Shown one piece after another: positions 1 to 5,786 of a stretch of 6,356 nt of DNA. Position 1 is the stretch's first letter. Every line of letters begins with the position of its first letter. Below the pieces are notes generated by a model. That model was not told where the DNA came from. It did no database searches and saw nothing but the letters and a program-made list of their open reading frames with translations. The stretch lies in the NCBI GenBank assembly GCA_013695405.1, contig JACDAO010000040.1, forward strand, positions 1-6,356. Direction: 5' to 3'. The translations under genes were made by a program, and so were the position numbers. Source of the DNA: Acidobacteriota bacterium. Lineage in GTDB: Bacteria; Acidobacteriota; Vicinamibacteria; Vicinamibacterales; Vicinamibacteraceae.

Positions 1-635
1 GTGCTGGCGCCGACGTAGTAGACCGGGTTGCCCACGCCGTCGGCACGGCCCTTGACGATCGCGTCGGCAGCGGCGATGCCAAGACAGAACACGTTGACGA
101 GCGGGTTGCCGGCGTAGCACGCGTCGAACACCGCCTCGCCACCGACCGTCGGGATGCCGATGCTGTTGCCGTAGCCGGCGATGCCGGCGACCACCCCGGT
201 GACGACGCGCCTGGTGCCCGGTTGCGACAGATCACCGAACCGCAGCGAGTCGAGCAGCGCGATCGGCCGCGCGCCCATCGTGAAGATGTCGCGGATGATC
301 CCACCCACCCCGGTCGCCGCGCCCTGGTACGGCTCGATGAACGAGGGATGGTTGTGGCTCTCGATCTTGAACACCGCCGCCAGTCCATCGCCGATGTCGA
401 CCGCGCCGGCATTCTCGCCCGGGCCCTGCAGCACCCGCAGACCCTGCGTCGGCAAGGTCTTGAGGTGCAGGCGCGAGCTCTTGTAGCTGCAGTGCTCGGA
501 CCACATCACCGAGAACATGCCGAGTTCGGTCAGGTTCGGCTCGCGGCCCAGGATGCCGAGGATGCGCGCGTACTCGTCGTCCTCGAGACCGTGGCGGGCG
601 AGGACGTCTGGAGTGATGGCCGAAGGCGTGCTCAT
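1..635 (-). CDS. purL: Phosphoribosylformylglycinamidine synthase subunit PurL, N-terminal 211 residues (cut by window edge)
   Basis: PurL is the catalytic subunit of FGAM synthase. It converts FGAR, ATP and ammonia (delivered by PurQ) to FGAM, step 4 of cytoplasmic purine synthesis. The ATG at 635-633 opens a protein starting [10 protein letters not shown]. The hallmark [10 protein letters not shown] lies at residues 45-54, with H48 the expected catalytic histidine. QGPGENAG follows at about 70-77, then IESHNHPS at 91-98 for ATP/Mg binding, and a glycine-rich [20 protein letters not shown] block. The short N-terminus, with no long PurS-like extension, marks the small PurL of about 740 residues that needs separate PurS and PurQ, and both are encoded just upstream. 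The gene starts 16 bases after the small membrane-protein gene. No strong Shine-Dalgarno is visible, so translational coupling is plausible. The remaining roughly 70% lies beyond position 1. Family identity is very secure. Confidence 0.97.
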   Translation of the reverse strand, partial: MSTPSAITPDVLARHGLEDDEYARILGILGREPNLTELGMFSVMWSEHCSYKSSRLHLKTLPTQGLRVLQGPGENAGAVDIGDGLAAVFKIESHNHPSFIEPYQGAATGVGGIIRDIFTMGARPIALLDSLRFGDLSQPGTRRVVTGVVAGIAGYGNSIGIPTVGGEAVFDACYAGNPLVNVFCLGIAAADAIVKGRADGVGNPVYYVGAS

Positions 636-651
636 ACGTGACGTCTCGGCT

Positions 652-858
652 TCATCGGCCGCTCCGTGTGAAGAAGAACATCGCGACGCCGGCGTCCAGG
701 ACCGCGGCAGACAGCAGGACCAACGTCGTCGCGCCCGGGTCCGCTCCGAAATGGACGCGTCCGTCCCAGACCAGCCATGCCAGGACGCAAAGCACCAGCG
801 CCGATAGGGCGAGCGCCCAGGCCACCGGTCGCAGCGAGACCGGCACGCGATCAGCCAC
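652..858 (-). CDS. Small two-helix membrane protein of unknown function between purQ and purL
   Basis: I do not recognise this 68-residue protein. The proposed GTG start (858-856) overlaps the purQ stop by 8 bases, and the TGA at 654-652 lies 16 bases before purL. Two hydrophobic stretches are clear: about residues 12-31 ([20 protein letters not shown]) and about 44-63 (ending GVAMFFF). They are joined by a short polar loop around [12 protein letters not shown]. Arginines at 4, 10, 65 and 68 flank the helices, so by the positive-inside rule both ends should face the cytoplasm. D55 is an acidic residue within the second helix. A GGTGGAG sequence lies about 11 bases before the GTG, a rather long spacing. 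In-frame GTGs three and four codons upstream are alternative starts. Tight packing inside the pur cluster and a coherent hairpin topology support a real gene. No purine role can be assigned from sequence, and it could be a non-conserved ORF. Confidence 0.62.
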   Translation of the reverse strand: MADRVPVSLRPVAWALALSALVLCVLAWLVWDGRVHFGADPGATTLVLLSAAVLDAGVAMFFFTRSGR

Positions 859-1552
859 GGGGCACACCACTCCACCCGAGGGCGGATTCGAACAGCACCA
901 GGCCGTCGGCGCTGCCGAGGACACGTTCGCAGGCCCGCTCCGGATGCGGCATCAGGCCGACCACGTTGCGGGTTGGATTGCAGATGCCGGCGATGCTCCG
1001 GCTCGAGCCGTTGACGTTGGCGTCGTCGGTCACGCGGCCGTCGGCCGCGCTGTACCTGAACACGACCTGGCCGTTGCTCTCCAGGCGGTCGATGACCTCG
1101 CGGTCGGCGACGTACTGCCCCTCGCCGTGCGCGATCGGCAGCCGCAGCACCTGGCCCGGCGTACAGGCCGCAGTGAATGGCGTGGCGATCTGCTCGACCC
1201 GCACGTGCACATGTTCGCAGCGGAACTGCACCTGCTGATTGCGGATCAGCGCGCCCTCGAGCAAGCCGGCTTCGCACAGGATCTGGAATCCGTTGCAGAT
1301 ACCGAGCACCGGCCCACCGGCTGCTGCAAAGGCCGCGACCGCCTGCATGACTGGCGAGAAGCGGGCAATCGCGCCGGTCCGCAGGTAGTCTCCGTACGAG
1401 AACCCGCCTGGCAGCACCACCGCGTCGACGCCCCGCAACGAAGTGTCCTTGTGCCACAGGAACTCGGCGGGCTGGCCCAGCACCTGGGTCACCGCATGGT
1501 GCGCGTCGTGATCGCAGTTGGAGCCTGGGAAAACCACGACGCCGAAGGTCAT
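851..1552 (-). CDS. purQ: Phosphoribosylformylglycinamidine synthase subunit PurQ (glutaminase)
   Basis: PurQ is the class I glutamine amidotransferase subunit of FGAM synthase. It hydrolyses glutamine and passes ammonia to PurL. The 233-residue protein begins [16 protein letters not shown], the classic PurQ N-terminus, and has [12 protein letters not shown] at about 47-58. The nucleophile is C86 in GICNGFQ (84-90). The rest of the triad is H203 and E205 in MPHPER (201-206), and AHGEGQ at 141-146 is also typical. Length is normal for the family (about 225-235). The ATG (1552-1550) overlaps the purS stop as ATGA, and AGGA at 1561-1558 sits five bases upstream, so this start is well supported. 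The 3' end overlaps the following small membrane-protein gene by 8 bases. Expected partners are PurS and PurL, both encoded here. Confidence 0.97.
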   Translation of the reverse strand: MTFGVVVFPGSNCDHDAHHAVTQVLGQPAEFLWHKDTSLRGVDAVVLPGGFSYGDYLRTGAIARFSPVMQAVAAFAAAGGPVLGICNGFQILCEAGLLEGALIRNQQVQFRCEHVHVRVEQIATPFTAACTPGQVLRLPIAHGEGQYVADREVIDRLESNGQVVFRYSAADGRVTDDANVNGSSRSIAGICNPTRNVVGLMPHPERACERVLGSADGLVLFESALGWSGVPRG

Positions 1553-1815
1553 CGACGTCCTGCAGGCTCGGCGCGCTCGAGCCTGAACCCCTCGATCACC
1601 GGGTTGGCGAGCAGGGTCGACGACACGTCCCGCACCAGCGCATCGGCGTCCTCGGCGTTTGCTGCCTCGACCTGCACCTCGAAGTACTTGCCCTGGCGCA
1701 CGTCGGCCACGTTGCCGTAGCCGAGGCTGTGCAGCGACTCGACGATGGTCCGGCCCTGCGGGTCGAAGACGGACGGCTTGAGGGTGACGAACACGCGAAC
1801 GGTGTGGAGAGGCAT
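1549..1815 (-). CDS. purS: Phosphoribosylformylglycinamidine synthase subunit PurS
   Basis: PurS is the small non-catalytic subunit that bridges PurQ and PurL in three-component FGAM synthase and is needed to form the ammonia channel. The 88-residue product has the family pattern: [16 protein letters not shown] at about 6-21, then [17 protein letters not shown] at about 31-47, and a C-terminal [13 protein letters not shown]. PurS proteins are usually 80-90 residues, so this one is complete. The ATG at 1815-1813 gives the expected short leader before the first beta strand. No good Shine-Dalgarno precedes it; the upstream stretch is a CTCGGG-like run. The stop codon overlaps the purQ start by four bases (ATGA), which indicates translational coupling. 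An 89-base gap containing repeats separates it from purB. Confidence 0.96.
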   Translation of the reverse strand: MPLHTVRVFVTLKPSVFDPQGRTIVESLHSLGYGNVADVRQGKYFEVQVEAANAEDADALVRDVSSTLLANPVIEGFRLERAEPAGRR

Positions 1816-1860
1816 CGGGCTCGGGCGTGGGACTCGGGACGAGGGATTCCAGACTCAGGC
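1816..1860. repeat. Degenerate CTCGGG-type run upstream of purS
   Basis: The plus strand holds imperfect copies of a TCGGGC/CTCGGGAC-type word (ATCGGGC, CTCGGGCG, GACTCGGGACGAGGG), followed by a related AGACTCAGG. It occupies the place where a ribosome-binding site for purS would be expected and supplies no obvious one. Short CTCGGGA tandem words occur between genes in several GC-rich bacteria. Whether this one is a dispersed repeat in the host genome cannot be told from one window. Confidence 0.4.
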
Positions 1861-1867
1861 TACCTGA

Positions 1868-1887
1868 CGGCCGGACAAGTCCGGCCG
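1868..1887. repeat. Perfect 9-bp palindrome with 2-base centre between purB and purS
   Basis: Positions 1868-1876 (CGGCCGGAC) are followed by AA and then the exact inverse complement GTCCGGCCG at 1879-1887. In RNA from either strand this gives a strong GC stem; the innermost pair would probably open to make a four-base loop. No run of T follows on the minus strand (the next bases are TCAGGTAGCC), so it is not a classical intrinsic terminator. It resembles REP-like intergenic palindromes. It could protect or process the purB-purS transcript, or attenuate it. The structure is certain; the role is inferred. Confidence 0.75.
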
Positions 1888-1913
1888 CTACGTTGCGGGT
1901 CGAGCTACGTTGC
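1887..1913. repeat. Direct repeat GCTACGTTGC, two copies 17 bases apart, the second spanning the purB stop
   Basis: GCTACGTTGC occurs exactly at 1887-1896 and again at 1904-1913, separated by GGGTCGA. The first copy abuts the palindrome at 1868-1887. The second contains the purB stop codon (TAG, 1907-1905) and the last codons of purB. The arrangement suggests a repeat unit inserted or expanded at the 3' end of purB, possibly replacing the original last few codons, but this is inference. Confidence 0.6.
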
Positions 1914-3224
1914 AGCACCGGCGGCATCGGCCGGACCGAACACCCGATCGAACAGCGTGTCCACGTGCCGCAGTTGCTCGTCGAGGCTGAAGGCGCGATC
2001 GATCGCCTCGACCGGCAGCACCGCCGTGATCTCCGGGTCGGCAAGCAGCAGGTCGCGGAAGTCGCGCTGCTCGTGGAACGAACGCATGGCGTTGCGCTGG
2101 ACCCAGTTGTAGGCCTGCTCGCGAGCGACCCCGCGCCGGGCCAGTTCGAGCAGAACCTGGCCCGAGAACACGACACCGCGTGAGCGGCCGATGTTCTCGA
2201 GCATCCGGGCCGGATAGACCATCATGCCGCTGACGATGCTGGTGAAGCGACGCAGCATGTGGTCGAGCACCAGGAAGCTGTCCGGCAGGATGACGCGCTC
2301 GACCGACGAGTGCGAGATGTCGCGCTCGTGCCACAGCGCGACGTTCTCGAGCGCCGCCATCGCGTTGCCGCGGACCAGTCGGGCCAGCCCGCACAGTTGC
2401 TCGCAGCCGACCGGGTTGCGCTTGTGCGGCATCGCCGACGACCCCTTCTGACCCTTGCCGAACGGCTCCTCGACCTCGCCGAGTTCGGTCTTCTGCAAAC
2501 CACGAATCTCGAGCGCGAACTTCTCGATCGACGCGGCTGTGATTGCCAGCGTGGTCATGAGTTCGGCGTGGCGGTCGCGCTGAATCACCTGGGTGGCGAT
2601 CGGCGCGGGAACCAGTCCGAGCCTGCCGCACACGCCGGCCTCGATCTCGGGCGGCAGGTGCGCGAACGTGCCGACCGCACCCGAGATCTTGCCGACGCTG
2701 ATGACGGTGCGGGCGCGGCGGACGCGTTCGAGGTCGCGCTGCACCTCCGCGTACCACAAGGCCAGCTTCAGGCCGAACGTCATCGGCTCGGCATGGACGC
2801 CGTGGGTGCGGCCCATCATCGGCGTCCGACGGTGCTCGAAGGCGCGCACCTTGATGGCCTCGGCCAGTGTCGCGAGATCCTCGAGGATCAGCTCGCACGC
2901 CGCCTGCATCTGCAGGGCCAGCGCCGTGTCGACGACGTCGGACGAGGTCAGGCCGAAGTGCAGCCAGCGCGCTGACGGCCCGACCCGCTCGGCCACTGCA
3001 GTGGTGAAGGCGATGACGTCATGCTGGGTGGTCTGCTCGATCTCGTCGATGCGGGCGATGTCGAAGCCGGCGCGCTCGCGCAGATCACGGGCGGCCTGCT
3101 CGGGCACGATCCCGGCGGCAGCCATGGTCTCGGCGGCCGCCAGCTCGACGGCGAGCCAGGTCTCGAAGCGTCGCTGTTCGGCCCAGATCGCCGACATCGC
3201 CGGCTGTGCGTAACGGCGAATCAT
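1905..3224 (-). CDS. purB: Adenylosuccinate lyase
   Basis: PurB removes fumarate from SAICAR to give AICAR and from adenylosuccinate to give AMP, so it acts twice in purine synthesis. The 439-residue protein belongs to the fumarase/aspartase superfamily and acts as a homotetramer in the cytoplasm. Visible motifs are TTQHDV around H68, LHFGLTSSD around H89, [15 protein letters not shown] around the catalytic H141, and the signature loop [11 protein letters not shown] at 261-271 bearing the catalytic serine (S262/S263), then K268 and E275. These positions coincide with Bacillus subtilis PurB numbering, so the N-terminus (ATG 3224-3222, [14 protein letters not shown]) is very likely correct although no clear Shine-Dalgarno precedes it. 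Length is typical (about 430-440). The C-terminal tail, [10 protein letters not shown], is low-complexity and ends inside a repeat. The M16 peptidase gene ends 40 bases upstream, and co-transcription is likely. Confidence 0.97.
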   Translation of the reverse strand: MIRRYAQPAMSAIWAEQRRFETWLAVELAAAETMAAAGIVPEQAARDLRERAGFDIARIDEIEQTTQHDVIAFTTAVAERVGPSARWLHFGLTSSDVVDTALALQMQAACELILEDLATLAEAIKVRAFEHRRTPMMGRTHGVHAEPMTFGLKLALWYAEVQRDLERVRRARTVISVGKISGAVGTFAHLPPEIEAGVCGRLGLVPAPIATQVIQRDRHAELMTTLAITAASIEKFALEIRGLQKTELGEVEEPFGKGQKGSSAMPHKRNPVGCEQLCGLARLVRGNAMAALENVALWHERDISHSSVERVILPDSFLVLDHMLRRFTSIVSGMMVYPARMLENIGRSRGVVFSGQVLLELARRGVAREQAYNWVQRNAMRSFHEQRDFRDLLLADPEITAVLPVEAIDRAFSLDEQLRHVDTLFDRVFGPADAAGAAT

Positions 3225-3264
3225 CGGATCGGGCGCAGCCAGGGCAGCAGGAGCACCGGCACGG

Positions 3265-4524
3265 TCAGGCCACCGCGAGGCGGGTGAAGTCGAGCGCCGA
3301 CGGACCGGCCGGTCCGAGCACGGTCACGCCGAGTGTCCCGGGCACGAACAGTGCCGCCGCGACGCGACGGACGTCGTCGGACGTGGCCGCTTCGACCCCC
3401 GCGAGGATCTCGTCCAGTGTCACGTGCCGCCGGAAGTACATCTCCTGGCGAGCCAGATGGGTCATGCGACTCGAGGTGCTCTCGAGGCTGAGCATCAGGC
3501 TGCCCTTGAGGTGATCCTTGGCCCGGCGCAGTTCCTCGTCGGGGACCGCGTCGTGCCGCAGCGTGCGCAGCTCGCTGACAACCAGGTCGAGCACTTCGGC
3601 AACGCTCTCGGCGGCGCAGCCGGCGTACACCGAGAGCATCCCGGTGTCGCGGTACGACGACAGCCCGCTGAACACCGCGTAGGCCAGGCCGCGCTGCTCG
3701 CGAATGGTCTGGAACAGACGCGAGCTCATCGAGCCGCCGAGGATGATGTTCAGCAGATACGCCGCGTACCGATCGGCATGGGCCTGCGGGAAGCCTGGCG
3801 CGCCGAGCACGAGATGGCTCTGCTCGAGGTCCTTGTGGCGCTCGATCTGCGGCGGCGACACGCCCGGAGCGGTTTCCTCCCAATCGGCGCCGGCGTCGGC
3901 GACGCCGCCGAAGGCTTGCTCGACCAGGCCGCGCAGGTGGCCGTGGTCGATGTTTCCGGCCGCCGAGACGATGAAGTTGCGCCCGACGTAGGCCTCGCGG
4001 AAGTAGTCGAACAAGCCGTCACGGGTGAAGGCGCCGACCGTGTCGGGAGTGCCCAGAATCGGCCGGCCGAGCGGGTGGCCGCCCCAGTAGTGCTCGGTGA
4101 ACATCTCGTGGACCAGATCGTCGGGAGTATCCTCGACCATCTTGATCTCTTCGAGAATGACCTTCTTCTCGCGCTCGACCTCGTCGGTCGGGAAGGCCGG
4201 ATGCAGCACCAGGTCCGACAGGATGTCGAAGGCCCGTGGCAGGTGCTCGTCCATCACCTTGATGTAGTAGCCGGCGTACTCCTTGGACGTGAAGGCGTCC
4301 AGGTTGCCTCCCATCGAGTCGATTTCCTGGGCGATGTCCTGGGCCGACCGCCGTTCGGTGCCTTTGAACAGCATGTGCTCCACGAAGTGCGCGATGCCGC
4401 AGTGCGCCGCCGTCTCCTGTCGCGAGCCGCGCGCCAGCCACACCCCGAGGCTGACCGAGCGGACGTGCGGCATGGTTTCGGTGACGAGGCGGACGCCGTT
4501 GGGAAGCGTGTCGTGGACAATCAT
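3265..4524 (-). CDS. M16 family zinc metallopeptidase (processing-peptidase beta-like)
   Basis: The 419-residue protein is a full-length bacterial M16B-type peptidase related to mitochondrial processing peptidase beta and Bacillus YmxG. The inverted zinc motif HFVEH lies at 46-50 (H46 and H50 ligands, E49 general base), within HFVEHMLFKGT. The third ligand is E126 in ILEEIKMVED, 76 residues after H50 as in the family. The second M16 half includes GGSMSSRLFQTIREQRGLAYAV at about 263-284, whose arginine and tyrosine close the active chamber. There is no signal peptide, so it is probably cytoplasmic. Its natural substrate is not deducible; peptide clearance is typical. The ATG at 4524-4522 is chosen because homology begins at once (VHDTLPNGVRLVTE) and an extended -10 lies upstream. 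No Shine-Dalgarno is seen. It is the first gene of the minus-strand run and ends 40 bases before purB; those 40 bases hold no recognisable signal. Confidence 0.93.
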   Translation of the reverse strand: MIVHDTLPNGVRLVTETMPHVRSVSLGVWLARGSRQETAAHCGIAHFVEHMLFKGTERRSAQDIAQEIDSMGGNLDAFTSKEYAGYYIKVMDEHLPRAFDILSDLVLHPAFPTDEVEREKKVILEEIKMVEDTPDDLVHEMFTEHYWGGHPLGRPILGTPDTVGAFTRDGLFDYFREAYVGRNFIVSAAGNIDHGHLRGLVEQAFGGVADAGADWEETAPGVSPPQIERHKDLEQSHLVLGAPGFPQAHADRYAAYLLNIILGGSMSSRLFQTIREQRGLAYAVFSGLSSYRDTGMLSVYAGCAAESVAEVLDLVVSELRTLRHDAVPDEELRRAKDHLKGSLMLSLESTSSRMTHLARQEMYFRRHVTLDEILAGVEAATSDDVRRVAAALFVPGTLGVTVLGPAGPSALDFTRLAVA

Positions 4525-4541
4525 GGGGATGAAGGCGGGGC

Positions 4542-4566
4542 GCCACGCCGGCGGCTCGCCGGTGGC
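4542..4566 (-). promoter_or_regulatory. GC-rich hairpin in the presumed 5' UTR of the M16 peptidase gene
   Basis: On the minus strand the mRNA reads GCCA CCGGCG AGC CGCCGG CG TGGC. A six-pair stem (CCGGCG/CGCCGG) with a three-base loop is extended by four more pairs (GCCA/TGGC) across a two-base bulge. It lies between the proposed transcription start (near 4572) and the ATG, ending 17 bases before it. It could affect initiation or mRNA stability. GC-rich DNA forms such stems readily, so function is uncertain. Confidence 0.4.
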
Positions 4567-4578
4567 CGCGAAACCTGG

Positions 4579-4587
4579 ATCATAGCA
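4579..4587 (-). promoter_or_regulatory. Extended -10 promoter element for the M16-pur gene run
   Basis: The minus strand reads TGC TATGAT (4587 to 4579): a TGn extension plus five of six matches to TATAAT. It stands out in very GC-rich surroundings and lies 54 bases before the M16 start codon. Transcription would start near 4572. The hexamer 17 bases upstream (TCCCGT) does not resemble TTGACA, which is tolerable for extended -10 promoters. It is the only good sigma-70-like element I see before the minus-strand genes, so it may drive the M16 gene and possibly purB and the genes after it. Confidence 0.5.
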
Positions 4588-4625
4588 GGGCGGCCGGGCG
4601 CACGGGACCAGGTGTGGGTCACAAT

Positions 4626-4629
4626 GGAG
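4626..4629 (+). promoter_or_regulatory. Shine-Dalgarno GGAG deciding the rlmN start
   Basis: GGAG at 4626-4629 is followed by six bases and then ATG at 4636, an ideal spacing. The in-frame ATG at 4624 overlaps this GGAG and has no Shine-Dalgarno of its own, so it is the less likely start; it would add MERP to the protein. Confidence 0.6.
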
Positions 4630-4635
4630 CGTCCC

Positions 4636-5709
4636 ATGACCGACCTGGCCGCGATCGCCCGTTCCGGACCCGCGTCGACTGCGGTTGACCTGGCCGGTCT
4701 GACGGTCGAGGCGCTCGCCGCATTGGTGGTCGAGCTGGGGGGCAAACCCTTCCAGGGCCGGCAACTGTTCCGCTGGATTCATCGCAGGGGCGTCATCGAT
4801 CTCGACGCCATGACCGATCTGCCCAAGGATCTACGGGCGCGCCTCGCCGAACAGGCGGTGGTCCGCACTCCGGAGGTCGTGCGCCGGGACGTCTCGTCGG
4901 ACGGCACCACCAAGCTCCTGCTCAGGCTGGACGATGGGCGTGAGATCGAGGCGGTGTTCATCCCCGACACCCCGTCCCAGACGTTCTGCATTTCGACCCA
5001 GGTCGGCTGCGCGATGAAGTGCGTGTTCTGCCTGACCGGCACGATGGGACTGGCGCGGCATCTCTCGGCATCCGAGATTGCCGGACAGATCCGCGTCCTG
5101 GCCCGTGAGCTCGGGTTCCTCGACCGCCCCTTCAACGTCGTGCTGATGGGCATGGGCGAACCGCTGCACAACTACGACGCGACGATGGCGGCGCTGCGCC
5201 TGATTGGCAGCGCAGACGGCCTGCACGTGTCGCCGCGGCGGGTCACGCTGTCCACGGTCGGGCTGGTGCCAGGGCTGGACCGGCTGGCCGGCGAGGACTA
5301 CATGCCGAACCTGGCGATCTCGCTGCACGCGACCACCGAAGCGCAGCGTGATGCGCTGGTGCCGATCAACCGCAAGTACTCGCTGAGCGATCTGATGGCG
5401 GCCTGCCGGCGCTTCCCGCTGAAGAAGCGCAGCCGGATCACCTTCGAGTACGTACTCCTCGATGGCGTCAACGACACGGCCGAGGACGCGCGGCGGCTGG
5501 TGCGGCTGATGAACGGTCTGCGCGCCAAGGTCAACCTGCTGCCGCTGAACGCGGCGACCGGCATACCGTTCGGGCGGCCAGCCGACCAGCGCGTCGACGC
5601 CTTCGCGCAGATCCTGGCCAACGCCCACATCACGGTGTCGGTGCGCAAGAGCCGTGGCCGGGACATCCGCGCCGCCTGCGGCCAGTTGGTGGTCGACAAT
5701 AACAATTAG
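4636..5709 (+). CDS. rlmN: Dual-specificity rRNA/tRNA adenine-C2 methyltransferase RlmN (radical SAM)
   Basis: RlmN methylates C2 of A2503 in 23S rRNA and of A37 in a subset of tRNAs, using one SAM as methyl donor and another as radical source. The 357-residue protein (family about 345-390) has an N-terminal domain containing KPFQGRQLFRWIH (37-49). The radical-SAM cluster motif is C125-x3-C129-x2-C132 (GCAMKCVFCLTGTMG). The SAM-binding MGMGEPLHNY is at 171-180, SPRRVTLSTVG at 199-209, and NLAISLHA at 225-232. The two mechanistic cysteines are C118 (TFCIST) and C348 (RAACGQ), the latter forming the methyl-protein intermediate. C118, C125, C129 and C132 match E. coli numbering. Presence of both cysteines and the A2503-type architecture favours RlmN; Cfr resistance enzymes are close relatives, but the KPFQGRQ domain and housekeeping context argue against Cfr. 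It is the only plus-strand gene here, divergent from the M16 gene and convergent with purD. Confidence 0.96.
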   Translation: MTDLAAIARSGPASTAVDLAGLTVEALAALVVELGGKPFQGRQLFRWIHRRGVIDLDAMTDLPKDLRARLAEQAVVRTPEVVRRDVSSDGTTKLLLRLDDGREIEAVFIPDTPSQTFCISTQVGCAMKCVFCLTGTMGLARHLSASEIAGQIRVLARELGFLDRPFNVVLMGMGEPLHNYDATMAALRLIGSADGLHVSPRRVTLSTVGLVPGLDRLAGEDYMPNLAISLHATTEAQRDALVPINRKYSLSDLMAACRRFPLKKRSRITFEYVLLDGVNDTAEDARRLVRLMNGLRAKVNLLPLNAATGIPFGRPADQRVDAFAQILANAHITVSVRKSRGRDIRAACGQLVVDNNN

Positions 5710-5786
5710 AAGATTTCACAATTTCACCCACGCCTGCGTCCTCGAAGTTCTTTGGCGCTAATGAGAGTCTGAACTTCTGCCATTTC
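5710..5786. terminator. AT-rich convergent gap between rlmN and purD with inverted repeat; possible two-way terminator
   Basis: This 77-base stretch separates two converging stop codons and is far richer in A/T than its surroundings. GAAGTTC at 5744-5750 is exactly inverted as GAACTTC at 5771-5777, a seven-pair stem around a 20-base loop. TTTCACAATTTCAC near 5714-5727 is a short direct repeat of TTTCAC. The position, between two 3' ends, suits a shared transcription terminator. However, the stem is weak, the loop long and there is no clean T-run, so it is not a standard intrinsic terminator. Nothing coding is apparent. Confidence 0.35.

Noticed and set aside
638..1720. A 360-codon plus-strand ORF opposite purQ and purS
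   Set aside because: It is antisense to two well-recognised genes, has no domain, and its composition is typical of shadow frames in GC-rich DNA.
1868..1887. The palindrome as a rho-independent terminator between purB and purS
   Set aside because: There is no T-run on either strand after the stem, and termination here would cut purB off from the genes it normally travels with.
851..2176. A 441-codon minus-strand frame that would extend PurQ upstream by some 200 residues
   Set aside because: PurQ homology begins exactly at [13 protein letters not shown] with a good ribosome-binding site and an ATGA overlap with purS. The extension overlaps purS and purB in another frame and is arginine/serine-rich shadow sequence.
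1888..2898. A 336-codon minus-strand ORF inside purB
   Set aside because: It is in a different frame from the fully conserved PurB reading frame and is rich in Arg, Gly and Pro without motifs.
3221..3883. A 220-codon minus-strand ORF overlapping the M16 C-terminal half and ending at the purB start
   Set aside because: Although its last residues are hydrophobic, the rest is Arg/Pro/Ala shadow of the M16 gene in another frame.
3424..5709. A 761-codon open plus-strand frame ending with rlmN, suggesting a large fusion protein
   Set aside because: The first 400 codons run antisense to the M16 peptidase gene, whose zinc motif and full family length are intact. The upstream extension has no recognisable domain and is a by-product of high GC; the Shine-Dalgarno and family start place rlmN at 4636.
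4636..5709. Possibility that the radical SAM enzyme is Cfr, an antibiotic-resistance methyltransferase
   Set aside because: It has the RlmN-type N-terminal domain and residue spacing, composition like its neighbours, and a housekeeping context with no mobile element.
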